In this document: positions 8,879-16,821 of the stretch, piece after piece
Layout: each line of letters begins with the position of its first letter
Numbering within the stretch: position 1 is the first letter of the stretch
Assembly: GCA_947451385.1 (NCBI GenBank)
Contig: CANFYZ010000024.1
Location: 1-45,471 of the forward strand
From: Comamonadaceae bacterium
GTDB taxonomy: Bacteria; Pseudomonadota; Gammaproteobacteria; Burkholderiales; Burkholderiaceae_C
Length of the DNA: 45,471 bases
Reading direction: 5' to 3'
The notes under the pieces: generated by a model
Told to the model about the DNA's origin: nothing
What the model saw: the letters and a program-made list of their open reading frames with translations, nothing else
Database searches by the model: none
Program-made: the position numbers and the translations under genes

Positions 8879-9730
8879 TCAGCTCTTCACAGCGCCAGCC
8901 GTCAGGCCCGACACCATGTAACGTTTGAAGGTGTAATAAATCGCCGCGGGCGGCAAGGCGTAGATCAAACCCGTGGTCATGAGCAGCTCCCAGGGCGAAT
9001 CGTCGGCCGACAAAAAGTTGCCCAACGCCACCGACAAGGTCACGTCTTTGTCGTTGGACAACAGCAAGAAGGCGTAGAGGTATTCGTTCCAGGCCAGCAG
9101 CAAAGCGTAAGTGCCCACCGCCACCAAGGAAGGCACCATGAGGGGCAAATACACCAGACGGAAGAGTTGCAGCGCCGAAGCGCCGTCCATGCGCGCGGCC
9201 TCGTCCAGCTCGAATGGCAGCTTGTCTGAGGCTTGCTTGAGCACCCAAATGCAATACGGCGACGCGATGGTGACCATGGCCAAGATCAAGGCCCACTGGT
9301 TATTGAGCAAGCCATACACCCCCATGGTTTTGTACATGGGCACAGCCAAAAATGCCGCCGGTATGAAATAGGTGAACAAGGCCAGGTTCATGACCGTGCG
9401 CCCGCCGGGCACCTTCAGGCGACTGATGGCAAAGGCGGCACAGGTGGAGACCATCAGCGTGAGCAAGCCCACGGCGGAGGCGATCAACAAAGAATTGCCC
9501 ATTTGGTGCCAGAAGTAGTCCAAATAGAAATGCTTCTGGTTGAAGACAAAGTCAAAGTTCTGCAGCGTCGGATGGTCAGGCCACAGCTTGCCCGAGGTCG
9601 CAGAGTCTCTGGGCGAGATCGCAAACAACACCATGTGGTAGATCGGGATCAGGGTCCAGATCGTCAATGGGATGCCGATCAACAGCAGCTTGGCTTCGGT
9701 CGCGACCGATTTGAGAGTGATGCGTTTCAT
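8879..9730 (-). CDS. Carbohydrate ABC transporter permease (MalG type)
   Basis: 283-residue inner-membrane permease with about six hydrophobic segments. The EAA loop that docks with the ATPase is clear: ELDEAARMDGASALQLF, followed by RLVYLPLMVPSLVAVG. It has a good ribosome-binding site (AAGGAAG, 6 nt before the ATG at 9730). It starts 10 bp after the preceding MalF-type gene, so the two subunits are made together as the usual heterodimer. Confidence 0.9.
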   Translation of the reverse strand: MKRITLKSVATEAKLLLIGIPLTIWTLIPIYHMVLFAISPRDSATSGKLWPDHPTLQNFDFVFNQKHFYLDYFWHQMGNSLLIASAVGLLTLMVSTCAAFAISRLKVPGGRTVMNLALFTYFIPAAFLAVPMYKTMGVYGLLNNQWALILAMVTIASPYCIWVLKQASDKLPFELDEAARMDGASALQLFRLVYLPLMVPSLVAVGTYALLLAWNEYLYAFLLLSNDKDVTLSVALGNFLSADDSPWELLMTTGLIYALPPAAIYYTFKRYMVSGLTAGAVKS

Positions 9731-9740
9731 GATCGCTTCC

Positions 9741-10622
9741 TTATTTCGACAGACGTTTCATCATGAAAAACACCAAAGGCAAGACCATGGGTAAGGCGAC
9801 GACGATGGAGGCCATGGCCAGGTCCACCTGGTCCAGCCGCAAATAGCGAATGCCCAACGTCGCCAGCACGTGCGTCAAGTCAGCCGGTCCACCGCCGGTG
9901 AGCAAGTAGACCGAATTGAAATCACCCAAGGTCCAGATCATCGACAAAATGGTTGACGTCAAATACAACGTGCGCATCGACGGCCAGGTGATGAATTTGA
10001 ATTTCTGCCAATTGGAGGCGCCGTCCACCGAGGCTGCTTCGTACTGTTCAGCCGGAATCGACATGCGGCCCGCCACCAGAATCAAAGTCCAAAAAGGCAG
10101 GGACTTCCAGATGTGCATGAGCATGGAGAAAGACAACGCCAGGGTGGGGTCGTTCAGCCAATTCGGACCGTCTGCGCCCGAGAGGCGAAAGATCAGCGAA
10201 TTGATCACACCCCACTCGGGGTTGAGCATGAAGCGCACCGACAAAATGGTCGGGATCGAGGGCACGGCCCAGGGCAAAATGAAAATCAGCGAAATGATTT
10301 TGATCCACCAGCGGGTTTGCACAAAGAAACCCGACAGGATCATGGCAATGAACATCTTGATGTTGATGCCCACCACCAGAAACACCACGGTGTTGACCGC
10401 GGTGCGAAAAAATATGGGGTCGTCAAACAGTTTGACGTAACTCTCAGGGTGCCGAGCCAGCCACAGGCCATAGCCCACGGGGTAGAGCACAAAAACCAAA
10501 AAAATCAGCAGGTAAGGCACGACCAGCATGCGACCCCAGAACTCCCATTGGTTGGTGCTCTTTCGGGTTGGCGCTGAAACCGCAGGCAAAGCGACGCTTG
10601 CATTGGACATGTTGGAAACCAT
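9741..10622 (-). CDS. Sugar ABC transporter permease (MalF type)
   Basis: Inner-membrane permease, about 293 residues, with a first hydrophobic segment near MLVVPYLLIFLVFVLYPVGY and the EAA loop EQYEAASVDGASNWQKF. The frame stays open to 10658, but that upstream part lies inside a strong terminator hairpin and would not be translated. Starts at 10622 (MVSNMSNAS) or 10610 (MSNASVALP) are the realistic choices, and neither has a clear Shine-Dalgarno sequence. The terminator directly in front suggests that the permeases are made at lower levels than the binding protein. Confidence 0.85.
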   Translation of the reverse strand: MVSNMSNASVALPAVSAPTRKSTNQWEFWGRMLVVPYLLIFLVFVLYPVGYGLWLARHPESYVKLFDDPIFFRTAVNTVVFLVVGINIKMFIAMILSGFFVQTRWWIKIISLIFILPWAVPSIPTILSVRFMLNPEWGVINSLIFRLSGADGPNWLNDPTLALSFSMLMHIWKSLPFWTLILVAGRMSIPAEQYEAASVDGASNWQKFKFITWPSMRTLYLTSTILSMIWTLGDFNSVYLLTGGGPADLTHVLATLGIRYLRLDQVDLAMASIVVALPMVLPLVFFMMKRLSK

Positions 10623-10629
10623 CAAACAG

Positions 10630-10680
10630 AAAAAAAGGCCGCGCCGCCCTGGCCCCACATCAGGGGCCAGAAGGCGCGGC
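10630..10680 (-). terminator. Strong intra-operon Rho-independent terminator between binding-protein and permease genes
   Basis: Reading on the minus strand: GCCGCGCC, CTGGCCCC, 6-nt loop, GGGGCCAG, GGCGCGGC, then seven T. Plus-strand arms are 10638-10645/10673-10680 and 10649-10656/10663-10670, giving 16 bp with a small internal loop. The T-run ends 8 nt before the permease ATG at 10622. Such attenuating terminators after binding-protein genes are known in ABC operons and raise the binding protein to permease ratio. Confidence 0.85.
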
Positions 10681-10696
10681 GACCGATCACATCACA

Positions 10697-12076
10697 TCAA
10701 TTGCTGGCGACAGCCTTGATACGCGCAATCATTTCGTCGACAGCTTTGTCAACTGGCACTTTTTCGTTCAGAACGCGGTTCATCGCCTTAGCCCAAACGT
10801 TTTCGTTGTTCAGCTGTGTGAAACGGAAGTTCTTGGTGAACTCGAAAGTCGAGGTGCCCGCCATGAACTGGTTGTACACCGCTTGACGGTGCACATCGCC
10901 CTGCCAGAACTTGCTTTGCTGACCGGACTTGGTCACAGGGAACCAGCGACCCAAAGAACCTTCCACATAAGGCGTGATGTTCTCTTCGGCCAACATGAAG
11001 GCGACGAAGTCTTTTGCACGCGCTTTGTTCTTGGACTCTTTGAAGATCACACCGGTTTTGATGGCCGCACGGTAGGTCATCTTCGAGCCATCAGGCTTGT
11101 TCGGGAAGCCCGCTGTTTTGATCAGCTCGGTGTAGTTCTTCTTGGCGGTGGCGCGCTGTGCGTCCGTCAAAGCGGCGTTGTTCATGTCGTCCAACCACTT
11201 GGCTGCGATCGAGATCGTGGCGTTGTGGGTCATGACCGTGGTGCGGTTGTGGAAAGCGACGTTGTTGTCGGGGTCTTTCCAGCTGGTGGACGAGGGTGGT
11301 GTGCAACCCTTGCTGTACACCGCGGTGTAATCGGTCACGGCCTGGATCAAGCCCTTGCGCACATCAGGATCATCGACCAGCAACTTGCCGGAGTCGTTCA
11401 CCAGTTTGATGTTGTAGGCGTCCATGAACGTCAGGAACGAGAAGAACGAGTCGGTGGCGTCCACGCCCATGGGCTGGCCAATACCGAAGGTACGCACGCC
11501 GGTTTTTTGGCGTGAAGCAGGCTGCACCTTGTCACACCAGAAGCTCCAATAGTCTTTCCAGTTGGTGGGAATGTCTGACTCTTTGAAACCCGCCTCGGTC
11601 AACATGTCAGCCCAGTACTGGATGTGCATGGTCTGTTGCTTGATCGGGAAAGCGTAATACGCGCGCTTGCCTTCTTTGTTGTTCAACAAGAAGGTGGTTT
11701 CAATCGTGTTGGGGGCAAAGCGTTTGCGCGCAGGGTCGATCACGCTGGAGATGTCTTCCAGTTTGCCGTCATACGCCCAAGACGCGGTGGTCTGGAAGTC
11801 GTAGGTGTCTGAGTAAGCCACATCGGGCGGGCTGCCGGCATCCAAAGCGGCCACGGTTTTCGGGATCATGTCCTGGATCGGATACTGAGACAGTTCGATC
11901 TTGACGTTCTTGTTTTTGGCCTCATATTTTTTGATGGCCGCAAACAGCGCATCGTCTTCAGCCTTGTAAAAACCTTTGACCCACCAGACGGTGAGTTTCT
12001 CCTGGGCAGAGGCTTGCGCCCCGACCAGCAGACCGGCAGCCGCCATGGCTACGCAAAGTACGGACTTCATCTTCAT
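10697..12076 (-). CDS. Extracellular solute-binding protein, family 1 (sugar ABC importer)
   Basis: Periplasmic receptor of the importer. The N-terminus MKMKSVLCVAMAAAGLLVGA ends in QASA|QE, a standard Sec signal peptide with predicted cleavage after residue 24. The mature part starts KLTVWWVKGFYKAEDDALFA, typical of family-1 carbohydrate-binding proteins, and the 459-residue length is normal. A strong ribosome-binding site (GAGGAG) lies 7-8 nt before the ATG at 12076. It is the first transport gene after gntR (58-bp gap). The ligand is unknown; the neighbouring idonate/gluconate enzymes suggest an acidic sugar, whereas family-1 proteins more often bind neutral sugars or polyols. Confidence 0.9.
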   Translation of the reverse strand: MKMKSVLCVAMAAAGLLVGAQASAQEKLTVWWVKGFYKAEDDALFAAIKKYEAKNKNVKIELSQYPIQDMIPKTVAALDAGSPPDVAYSDTYDFQTTASWAYDGKLEDISSVIDPARKRFAPNTIETTFLLNNKEGKRAYYAFPIKQQTMHIQYWADMLTEAGFKESDIPTNWKDYWSFWCDKVQPASRQKTGVRTFGIGQPMGVDATDSFFSFLTFMDAYNIKLVNDSGKLLVDDPDVRKGLIQAVTDYTAVYSKGCTPPSSTSWKDPDNNVAFHNRTTVMTHNATISIAAKWLDDMNNAALTDAQRATAKKNYTELIKTAGFPNKPDGSKMTYRAAIKTGVIFKESKNKARAKDFVAFMLAEENITPYVEGSLGRWFPVTKSGQQSKFWQGDVHRQAVYNQFMAGTSTFEFTKNFRFTQLNNENVWAKAMNRVLNEKVPVDKAVDEMIARIKAVASN

Positions 12077-12134
12077 GGTTAGTCTCCTCGTTGAAAAAAT
12101 AAAAGCAGGGTTGAAAAAACACTAAGGGAAATGG

Positions 12135-12893
12135 TCACGCGGCTTTGAGCTGTGAAGCAGGCCGAGCTATTTTGGGTAATCGTTTGCGTGAGCCCAAAAT
12201 CATTTGAATGTCTTCGCGCGCGCCATCGATCAATTTCAAAATGGCTTTCTCGGCGCGCAAAGGGTCTTTGGCGATCACCGCGTCCAGCACCGCGCGGTGC
12301 ATCGGTAACGAGGATTTGGGGCCGTCTTTTTTGCTGGTCGAAATTTCAAAACTGGTGCGCAGCAAGGCGCCCAGGGCCTTGCTCATTTGAATCAACATGC
12401 GGTTGTGCGAGGCCTGCATCAAACCCTGATGGAAGCGCAGGTCGTGGGTCACGTAGTCGCCCCCCTCCTCCACGGCTTTTTTCATGCCCGCAAAGGCGAC
12501 CTCGATGTCGGCCAGGTCGAGCGCGGTGGCGCGCTCGGCCGCCATGCGCACCGCCGCAGGCTCCACCACGCGACGCAGATCCTGCAGGTCTTTCAAAAAC
12601 TCAGGCGTCAAGCCATTTTGGGATTGCCAGGTGATGACATCGGGGTCGAACCAGTTCCACTGGTCTTCAGGCAGGACACGGGTACCGACTTTGGGGCCGG
12701 TGACGATCAATCCCTTGGCCACCAACGACTTGACCGCCTCGCGCACCACCGTACGGCTGACGCCCAGTTCTTCGCACAAGAGGGGCTCAGGCGGCAGGCT
12801 GGCACCGATGGCGTAACGCCCCGAAATGATGGCGTGACCCAGCAAATCGACCGTGGTGCCGTGCACGTTTTTAATCAGGTGGAGAGGCTTCAT
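12135..12893 (-). CDS. GntR-family transcriptional regulator, FadR subfamily (FCD domain)
   Basis: 252 residues. An N-terminal winged helix (about 10-75; recognition-helix region LCEELGVSRTVVREAVKSL) is followed by an all-helical FCD effector domain (about 100-225). Potential metal and effector ligands are visible: the His in DLRFHQGLMQASHN and the later His in SLPMHRAVLDAV. This subfamily typically represses sugar-acid genes and is released by the acid or a pathway intermediate. An operator-like palindrome lies 8 nt upstream of its ATG, and a near-identical site overlaps the dehydratase promoter at 13951-13979. Autoregulation and control of both arms are therefore likely, though inferred. 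Confidence 0.9.
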   Translation of the reverse strand: MKPLHLIKNVHGTTVDLLGHAIISGRYAIGASLPPEPLLCEELGVSRTVVREAVKSLVAKGLIVTGPKVGTRVLPEDQWNWFDPDVITWQSQNGLTPEFLKDLQDLRRVVEPAAVRMAAERATALDLADIEVAFAGMKKAVEEGGDYVTHDLRFHQGLMQASHNRMLIQMSKALGALLRTSFEISTSKKDGPKSSLPMHRAVLDAVIAKDPLRAEKAILKLIDGAREDIQMILGSRKRLPKIARPASQLKAA

Positions 12894-12900
12894 TCGCTCG

Positions 12901-12914
12901 TATCATATGATGAT
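12901..12914 (-). promoter_or_regulatory. Putative GntR operator, copy 1 (in front of gntR)
   Basis: Minus-strand sequence ATCATCATATGATA, containing the perfect palindrome ATCATATGAT (12902-12911). It differs from copy 2 at 13975-13988 by one base in 14. It also contains a possible -10 box (TATGAT). Its position just before the gntR start fits autorepression of the gntR-transporter-idn operon. Confidence 0.55.
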
Positions 12915-12948
12915 TGCACAAGCCACCAGATCAGGAAAACCCTAGGTC

Positions 12949-13890
12949 TCAAGACGCACGGCACTCGGGCACGGGGGTGTGCAAAGGCTGTCCTGCCAGG
13001 TGGGCCTGCAGGTTGGCCAAGGCCAAATCCGACATCGCTTTGCGTGTCTGCGCGGTGCCACTGGCCATGTGCGGTGTCAGCACCACATGCGGCATTTGGC
13101 GCAAGGCTTCGGGTACACGGGGTTCGTCGGTGTAGACGTCCAGCGCGGCACCGGCAATGGTTTTGTTCTGCAGCGCCTCGATCAAAGCGGCCTCGTCCAC
13201 CACCGAGCCGCGCGCCACGTTGATCAAATAGCCATCAGGCCCCAGAGCCTGCAGCACCTGCGCGTTGATCAAATGCCGGGTCCCGGCGCCGCCGGGGGTG
13301 ATGACAATCAAGAAATCCACCTGCGCGGCCAGCTGAACCACATCCGACACATAGGCGTAGGGCAAGTTGGCTTTGGCGCTGCGAGCGGTGTAGCTGATCT
13401 GCATGTCGAACGCGGCGGCGCGCTTGGCAATCGCTTGACCAATCCGGCCGATGCCGACAATGCCCAACTTGGCGCCGCTGACTTTGCGACTCAAAGGAAA
13501 CGGCCCGTTCGGCCACTGATTGGCACGCACAAACTGGTCTGACTGCGGCAATTGACGGCCAACCGAGAGCATCAGCGCGATGGCCAGGTCGGCCACATCG
13601 TCGTTCAGCACCTCGGGCGTGTGCGTCACAGGCACGCCGCGCGCGATGGCGGCAGCCACCTCCACGCCGTCATAACCCACGCCGCAAATCGAAATCATCT
13701 CCAGGGCCGGCAATTGGTCCATCAAGGCTTTGTCGATTTTGGCCTCACCGCCACCGACGATGGCGCGGATGCGCGCCAATACCTCAGGCGCGGGCAAAGG
13801 CTCGCGTGCATGCACCACAAAATGGCTCTCCAAACTGGCCATCAAAAAAGGCGGGACGCGCGAAGCCAACAAAATTTCAGTCTGACTCAT
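12949..13890 (-). CDS. D-isomer-specific 2-hydroxyacid dehydrogenase (2-ketoaldonate or glyoxylate/hydroxypyruvate reductase type)
   Basis: NAD(P)-dependent reductase of 2-keto acids. GIVGIGRIGQAIAKR is the Rossmann motif. The catalytic triad is recognisable as Arg in INVARGSVVDE, Glu in YTDEPRVPEAL, and His in LTPHMASGT. The preferred start is the ATG at 13890 (MSQTEILLAS, 313 residues), because the in-frame ATG at 13905 has no ribosome-binding site. The gene lies between the gntR operon and the divergent dehydratase operon. E. coli GhrB/YiaE of this family reduces 2-ketogluconate to gluconate and 2-keto-L-gulonate to L-idonate, which would fit the neighbours, but sequence alone does not separate this from hydroxypyruvate reductase. 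Confidence 0.82.
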   Translation of the reverse strand: MSQTEILLASRVPPFLMASLESHFVVHAREPLPAPEVLARIRAIVGGGEAKIDKALMDQLPALEMISICGVGYDGVEVAAAIARGVPVTHTPEVLNDDVADLAIALMLSVGRQLPQSDQFVRANQWPNGPFPLSRKVSGAKLGIVGIGRIGQAIAKRAAAFDMQISYTARSAKANLPYAYVSDVVQLAAQVDFLIVITPGGAGTRHLINAQVLQALGPDGYLINVARGSVVDEAALIEALQNKTIAGAALDVYTDEPRVPEALRQMPHVVLTPHMASGTAQTRKAMSDLALANLQAHLAGQPLHTPVPECRAS

Positions 13891-13950
13891 GGGGTGAATT
13901 TCCATTCAACGACAAAGGGGGTTTAGGGGTTTGCACGGGTGTCCAACGGG

Positions 13951-13979
13951 TTTACAGGACAGGTGCCTTTTCTTATCAT
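13951..13979 (+). promoter_or_regulatory. Sigma-70 type promoter of the dehydratase operon
   Basis: TTTACA (13951-13956), 17-bp spacer, TATCAT (13974-13979): close to the sigma-70 consensus with ideal spacing. The putative GntR operator at 13975-13988 overlaps the -10 box and the expected start point, the geometry expected for repression. Confidence 0.6.
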
Positions 13980-13988
13980 CATACGATA
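13975..13988 (+). promoter_or_regulatory. Putative GntR operator, copy 2 (over the dehydratase promoter)
   Basis: ATCATCATACGATA, with a core ATCATACGAT that is one base short of a perfect palindrome. It matches copy 1 (12901-12914, minus strand) at 13 of 14 positions, and lies in the 147-bp divergent region between the 2-hydroxyacid dehydrogenase and the dehydratase. Confidence 0.55.
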
Positions 13989-14037
13989 GTATTTTTACTC
14001 AGATCTCCTAGTTTTCCCTCATTCACAACGGACTTTC

Positions 14038-15774
14038 ATGACCCAATCTCCTCGCAAAAAACCCGAAGACCTGCGCAGCCAACAATGGTTTGGTCGCCAA
14101 GATCGCGATGGCTTTGCCTACCGCAGCTGGATGAAGGGCAAGGGCTTGCCGCACGACCAATTTGACGGCCGTCCGGTGATTGGCATTTGCAACACCTTCA
14201 GCGAACTGACCCCCTGCAATTCGCACTTTCGCACCTTGGCAGAGCAGGTGAAAATTGGGGTTTACGAGGCTGGGGGTTTCCCACTGGAGTTCCCGGTGAT
14301 GTCGCTGGGCGAGACCCTGCTGCGCCCCACCGCCATGCTGTACCGCAACCTGGCCAGCATGGATGTAGAGGAAAGCATTCGTGGCAACCCCATCGACGGC
14401 GTGGTGCTGCTCATGGGCTGTGACAAAACCACACCGTCTTTGCTGATGGGTGCCTCCAGTGTCGACCTGCCCACCATCGGCGTCTCGGGTGGCCCCATGC
14501 TGAACGGCAAATGGCGCGGCCAAGAGCTGGGCTCCGGCACCGGCGTGTGGAGCATGAGCGAACAAGTGCGCGCAGGCACCCTGAAGCTGGCTGACTTTTT
14601 CGAGGCCGAAAGCTGCATGCACCGCAGTCACGGCCACTGCATGACCATGGGCACGGCCAGCACCATGGCCAGCATGGTCGAAGCCCTGGGCATTGGCTTG
14701 CCAGGCAACGCCGCCTACCCGGCTGTCGACGGGCGCCGCAACGTGTTGGCGCGAAATGCCGGACGCCGCATCGTCGAGATGGTGCATACCGACCAAAAAA
14801 TCTCCCAGGTGCTGACACGTGAGGCGTTTGAAAACGCTATTCGCACCCTGGCCGCGATCGGCGGCTCGACCAACGCGGTGATCCACCTGATTGCGATCGC
14901 GGGTCGCCTGGGACTGAAACTCACCGTCGACGACTTTGAGCGTTTGGGCAGCGAGTTGCCTTGCTTGCTGAACCTGCAACCCTCCGGCGAGCATCTGATG
15001 GAAGACTTCTGCTACGCCGGCGGCCTGCCCGTGGTGATGAAAGAAATCGAGCACCTGCTGCACAAAGACATCATCACCGTGAGCGGCCACAGCGTGGCCG
15101 AGAACATTGCCGACGCGGTGAATTACGACCCGCGTGTGATCAAAAGCTTTGACGCACCGTTCAAAGAAAAAGCGGGCATCGCCATCTTGCGCGGTAACCT
15201 GGCTCCCCGTGGCGCGGTGATCAAACCCAGCGCCGCCACCCCGGCCTTGATGAAACACATCGGCCGCGCCGTGGTGTTTGAAGACAGCACCGACTTCCAT
15301 GCCCGCATTGACGACGAAAACCTGGACGTGGACGAGACCTGCATCTTGGTGCTGAAAAACTGCGGCCCCAAAGGCTACCCCGGCATGGCCGAGGTCGGCA
15401 ACATGCCGCTGCCGCCCAAGGTGCTGCGCAAAGGCATTACCGACATGGTGCGCATCAGCGACGCGCGCATGAGCGGCACCGCCTATGGCACCGTGGTGTT
15501 GCACACCACGCCCGAAGCCGCCGCCGGTGGCCCACTGGCGGTGGTGCAAAACGGTGACATGATTGAACTCAATGTGGCCGAACGCAAACTGCAACTGCTG
15601 ATCAGCGACGAAGAACTGGCCTCGCGCTTGGCGAAGTGGACAGCCCCCGAGCCACCGCTCAGCTCGGGCTACTGGAAGCTCTATGTGGACACCGTGCTGC
15701 AGGCCGACCAGGGCGCGGACCTGGACTTTTTGGTTGGTCAACGCGGTGCATTCGTGCCCAAAGACAACCATTGA
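14038..15774 (+). CDS. IlvD/Edd-family sugar-acid dehydratase (arabinonate/xylonate/galactonate type)
   Basis: Dehydrates an aldonate to a 2-keto-3-deoxy-aldonate using an Fe-S cluster. Likely cluster ligands are Cys60 (SELTPCNSHF), Cys128 (GCDKTTP) and Cys201 (HGHCMTMGTAS); Lys130 next to Cys128 is the Mg-binding lysine position of the family. The protein has 578 residues and resembles L-arabinonate and D-xylonate dehydratases more than biosynthetic IlvD. It heads an operon ending in dgoK and dgoA, so its product is probably 2-keto-3-deoxygalactonate or a stereoisomer. It would then replace the enolase-family DgoD of E. coli. The exact substrate is not determined by sequence. Confidence 0.85.
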   Translation: MTQSPRKKPEDLRSQQWFGRQDRDGFAYRSWMKGKGLPHDQFDGRPVIGICNTFSELTPCNSHFRTLAEQVKIGVYEAGGFPLEFPVMSLGETLLRPTAMLYRNLASMDVEESIRGNPIDGVVLLMGCDKTTPSLLMGASSVDLPTIGVSGGPMLNGKWRGQELGSGTGVWSMSEQVRAGTLKLADFFEAESCMHRSHGHCMTMGTASTMASMVEALGIGLPGNAAYPAVDGRRNVLARNAGRRIVEMVHTDQKISQVLTREAFENAIRTLAAIGGSTNAVIHLIAIAGRLGLKLTVDDFERLGSELPCLLNLQPSGEHLMEDFCYAGGLPVVMKEIEHLLHKDIITVSGHSVAENIADAVNYDPRVIKSFDAPFKEKAGIAILRGNLAPRGAVIKPSAATPALMKHIGRAVVFEDSTDFHARIDDENLDVDETCILVLKNCGPKGYPGMAEVGNMPLPPKVLRKGITDMVRISDARMSGTAYGTVVLHTTPEAAAGGPLAVVQNGDMIELNVAERKLQLLISDEELASRLAKWTAPEPPLSSGYWKLYVDTVLQADQGADLDFLVGQRGAFVPKDNH

Positions 15775-15816
15775 GCGGACACCCGCACAACGACATCACT
15801 CCAACAGATTGACCTC

Positions 15817-16821
15817 ATGAAAATTTTGATCACCGGCGGCGCGGGCTTTTTGGGTGCCCGGCTGGCCCGCACCCTCCTCAAGCAAGGCAGCCTGTGCGGC
15901 GAAAACATCACCTCACTGGTGATTGCCGATTTGTTCCCACCCCCGTCCGACTTGCAGGCCGACCCGCGCGTGAGCCACCATGCCGGCCCCCTGTTGCAGC
16001 AACAAGCCTTGTTTGCCAGCGGTTTTGACGGTGTGTTCCACCTGGCCTCGGCGGTCTCGGGCGAGTGCGAGCAAGACTTTGAGCTGGGCCTGCGCTCGAA
16101 CCTGGACAGCACCCGCGCCCTGCTGGACGGCTTGCGCCAGGCCGGCAACACGCCGCGCATGGTGTTTGCCAGTTCGGTGGCGGTATACGGCCCCGATACG
16201 TCCAACCCCTTGCCCGATCTGGTGAGCGACCACACCCTGCCCTCGCCCCAAACCTCGTACGGCACGCACAAACTGATGCTGGAATACCTGGTGGCCGACT
16301 ACACCCGCAAAGGCTATATCGACGGGCGCTCGGCACGTTTGATGACCGTGACCGTACGCCCCGGCAAGCCCAATGGCGCGGCCTCGTCGTTTTTCAGCGG
16401 CATCATCCGCGAGCCCTTGGCCGGCCAAGAAAGCATTTGCCCGGTGGACGCCAGTGTTTCGCACCCGATGTCTTCGCCGGGCAACACGGTCAAGGGTTTG
16501 ATCACCGTGTTCGAAGCCAGCCGCGAAGCCATGGGTGGGCGCTTGGCACTGAACCTGCCGGGCTTGAACGTCAAAGTCAGCGACATGCTGCAAGCACTGG
16601 AGGCCGTGGCCGGCCCGGCAGTGCGCCAGCGCGTGCGCTTTGAGCGCAACGAACAAGTGGCCGGCATTGTGGCCAACTGGTCACGCGGCAGCACCGCCGA
16701 ACGCGCCCATGCCTTGGGCCTGCGCCCGGACGCATCGTTTGAAGCCATCATTGAGCAATACATCGCAGATTGCCAAGGCCCCGGCTACCCGGCCGATGCC
16801 TTGAAGGGTCTGGTCCGCTGA
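15817..16821 (+). CDS. denD: NAD-dependent epimerase/dehydratase-fold dehydrogenase, DenD (D-erythronate dehydrogenase)-like
   Basis: Extended SDR of 334 residues. TGGAGFLGARLA at the N-terminus is the NAD-binding loop and YGTHK is the YxxxK catalytic pair, with Ser in FASSVAVYG before it. The overall sequence resembles D-erythronate dehydrogenase, which oxidises the C2 hydroxyl of four-carbon sugar acids. The partner enzymes of that pathway (OtnK/OtnC/OtnI) are not in this window. Instead, the gene shares one base with dgoK (TGATG), so it is translationally coupled to a galactonate-type pathway and may act on a different sugar or sugar acid here. The fold is certain and the substrate open. 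Confidence 0.75.
   Translation: MKILITGGAGFLGARLARTLLKQGSLCGENITSLVIADLFPPPSDLQADPRVSHHAGPLLQQQALFASGFDGVFHLASAVSGECEQDFELGLRSNLDSTRALLDGLRQAGNTPRMVFASSVAVYGPDTSNPLPDLVSDHTLPSPQTSYGTHKLMLEYLVADYTRKGYIDGRSARLMTVTVRPGKPNGAASSFFSGIIREPLAGQESICPVDASVSHPMSSPGNTVKGLITVFEASREAMGGRLALNLPGLNVKVSDMLQALEAVAGPAVRQRVRFERNEQVAGIVANWSRGSTAERAHALGLRPDASFEAIIEQYIADCQGPGYPADALKGLVR

Noticed and set aside
10623-10658. Upstream start for the MalF-type permease
   Set aside because: The extra codons lie inside the terminator stem and T-run.
14023-15771. 582-codon minus-strand frame opposite the dehydratase
   Set aside because: Antisense shadow caused by third-position GC; the plus strand has all dehydratase motifs.
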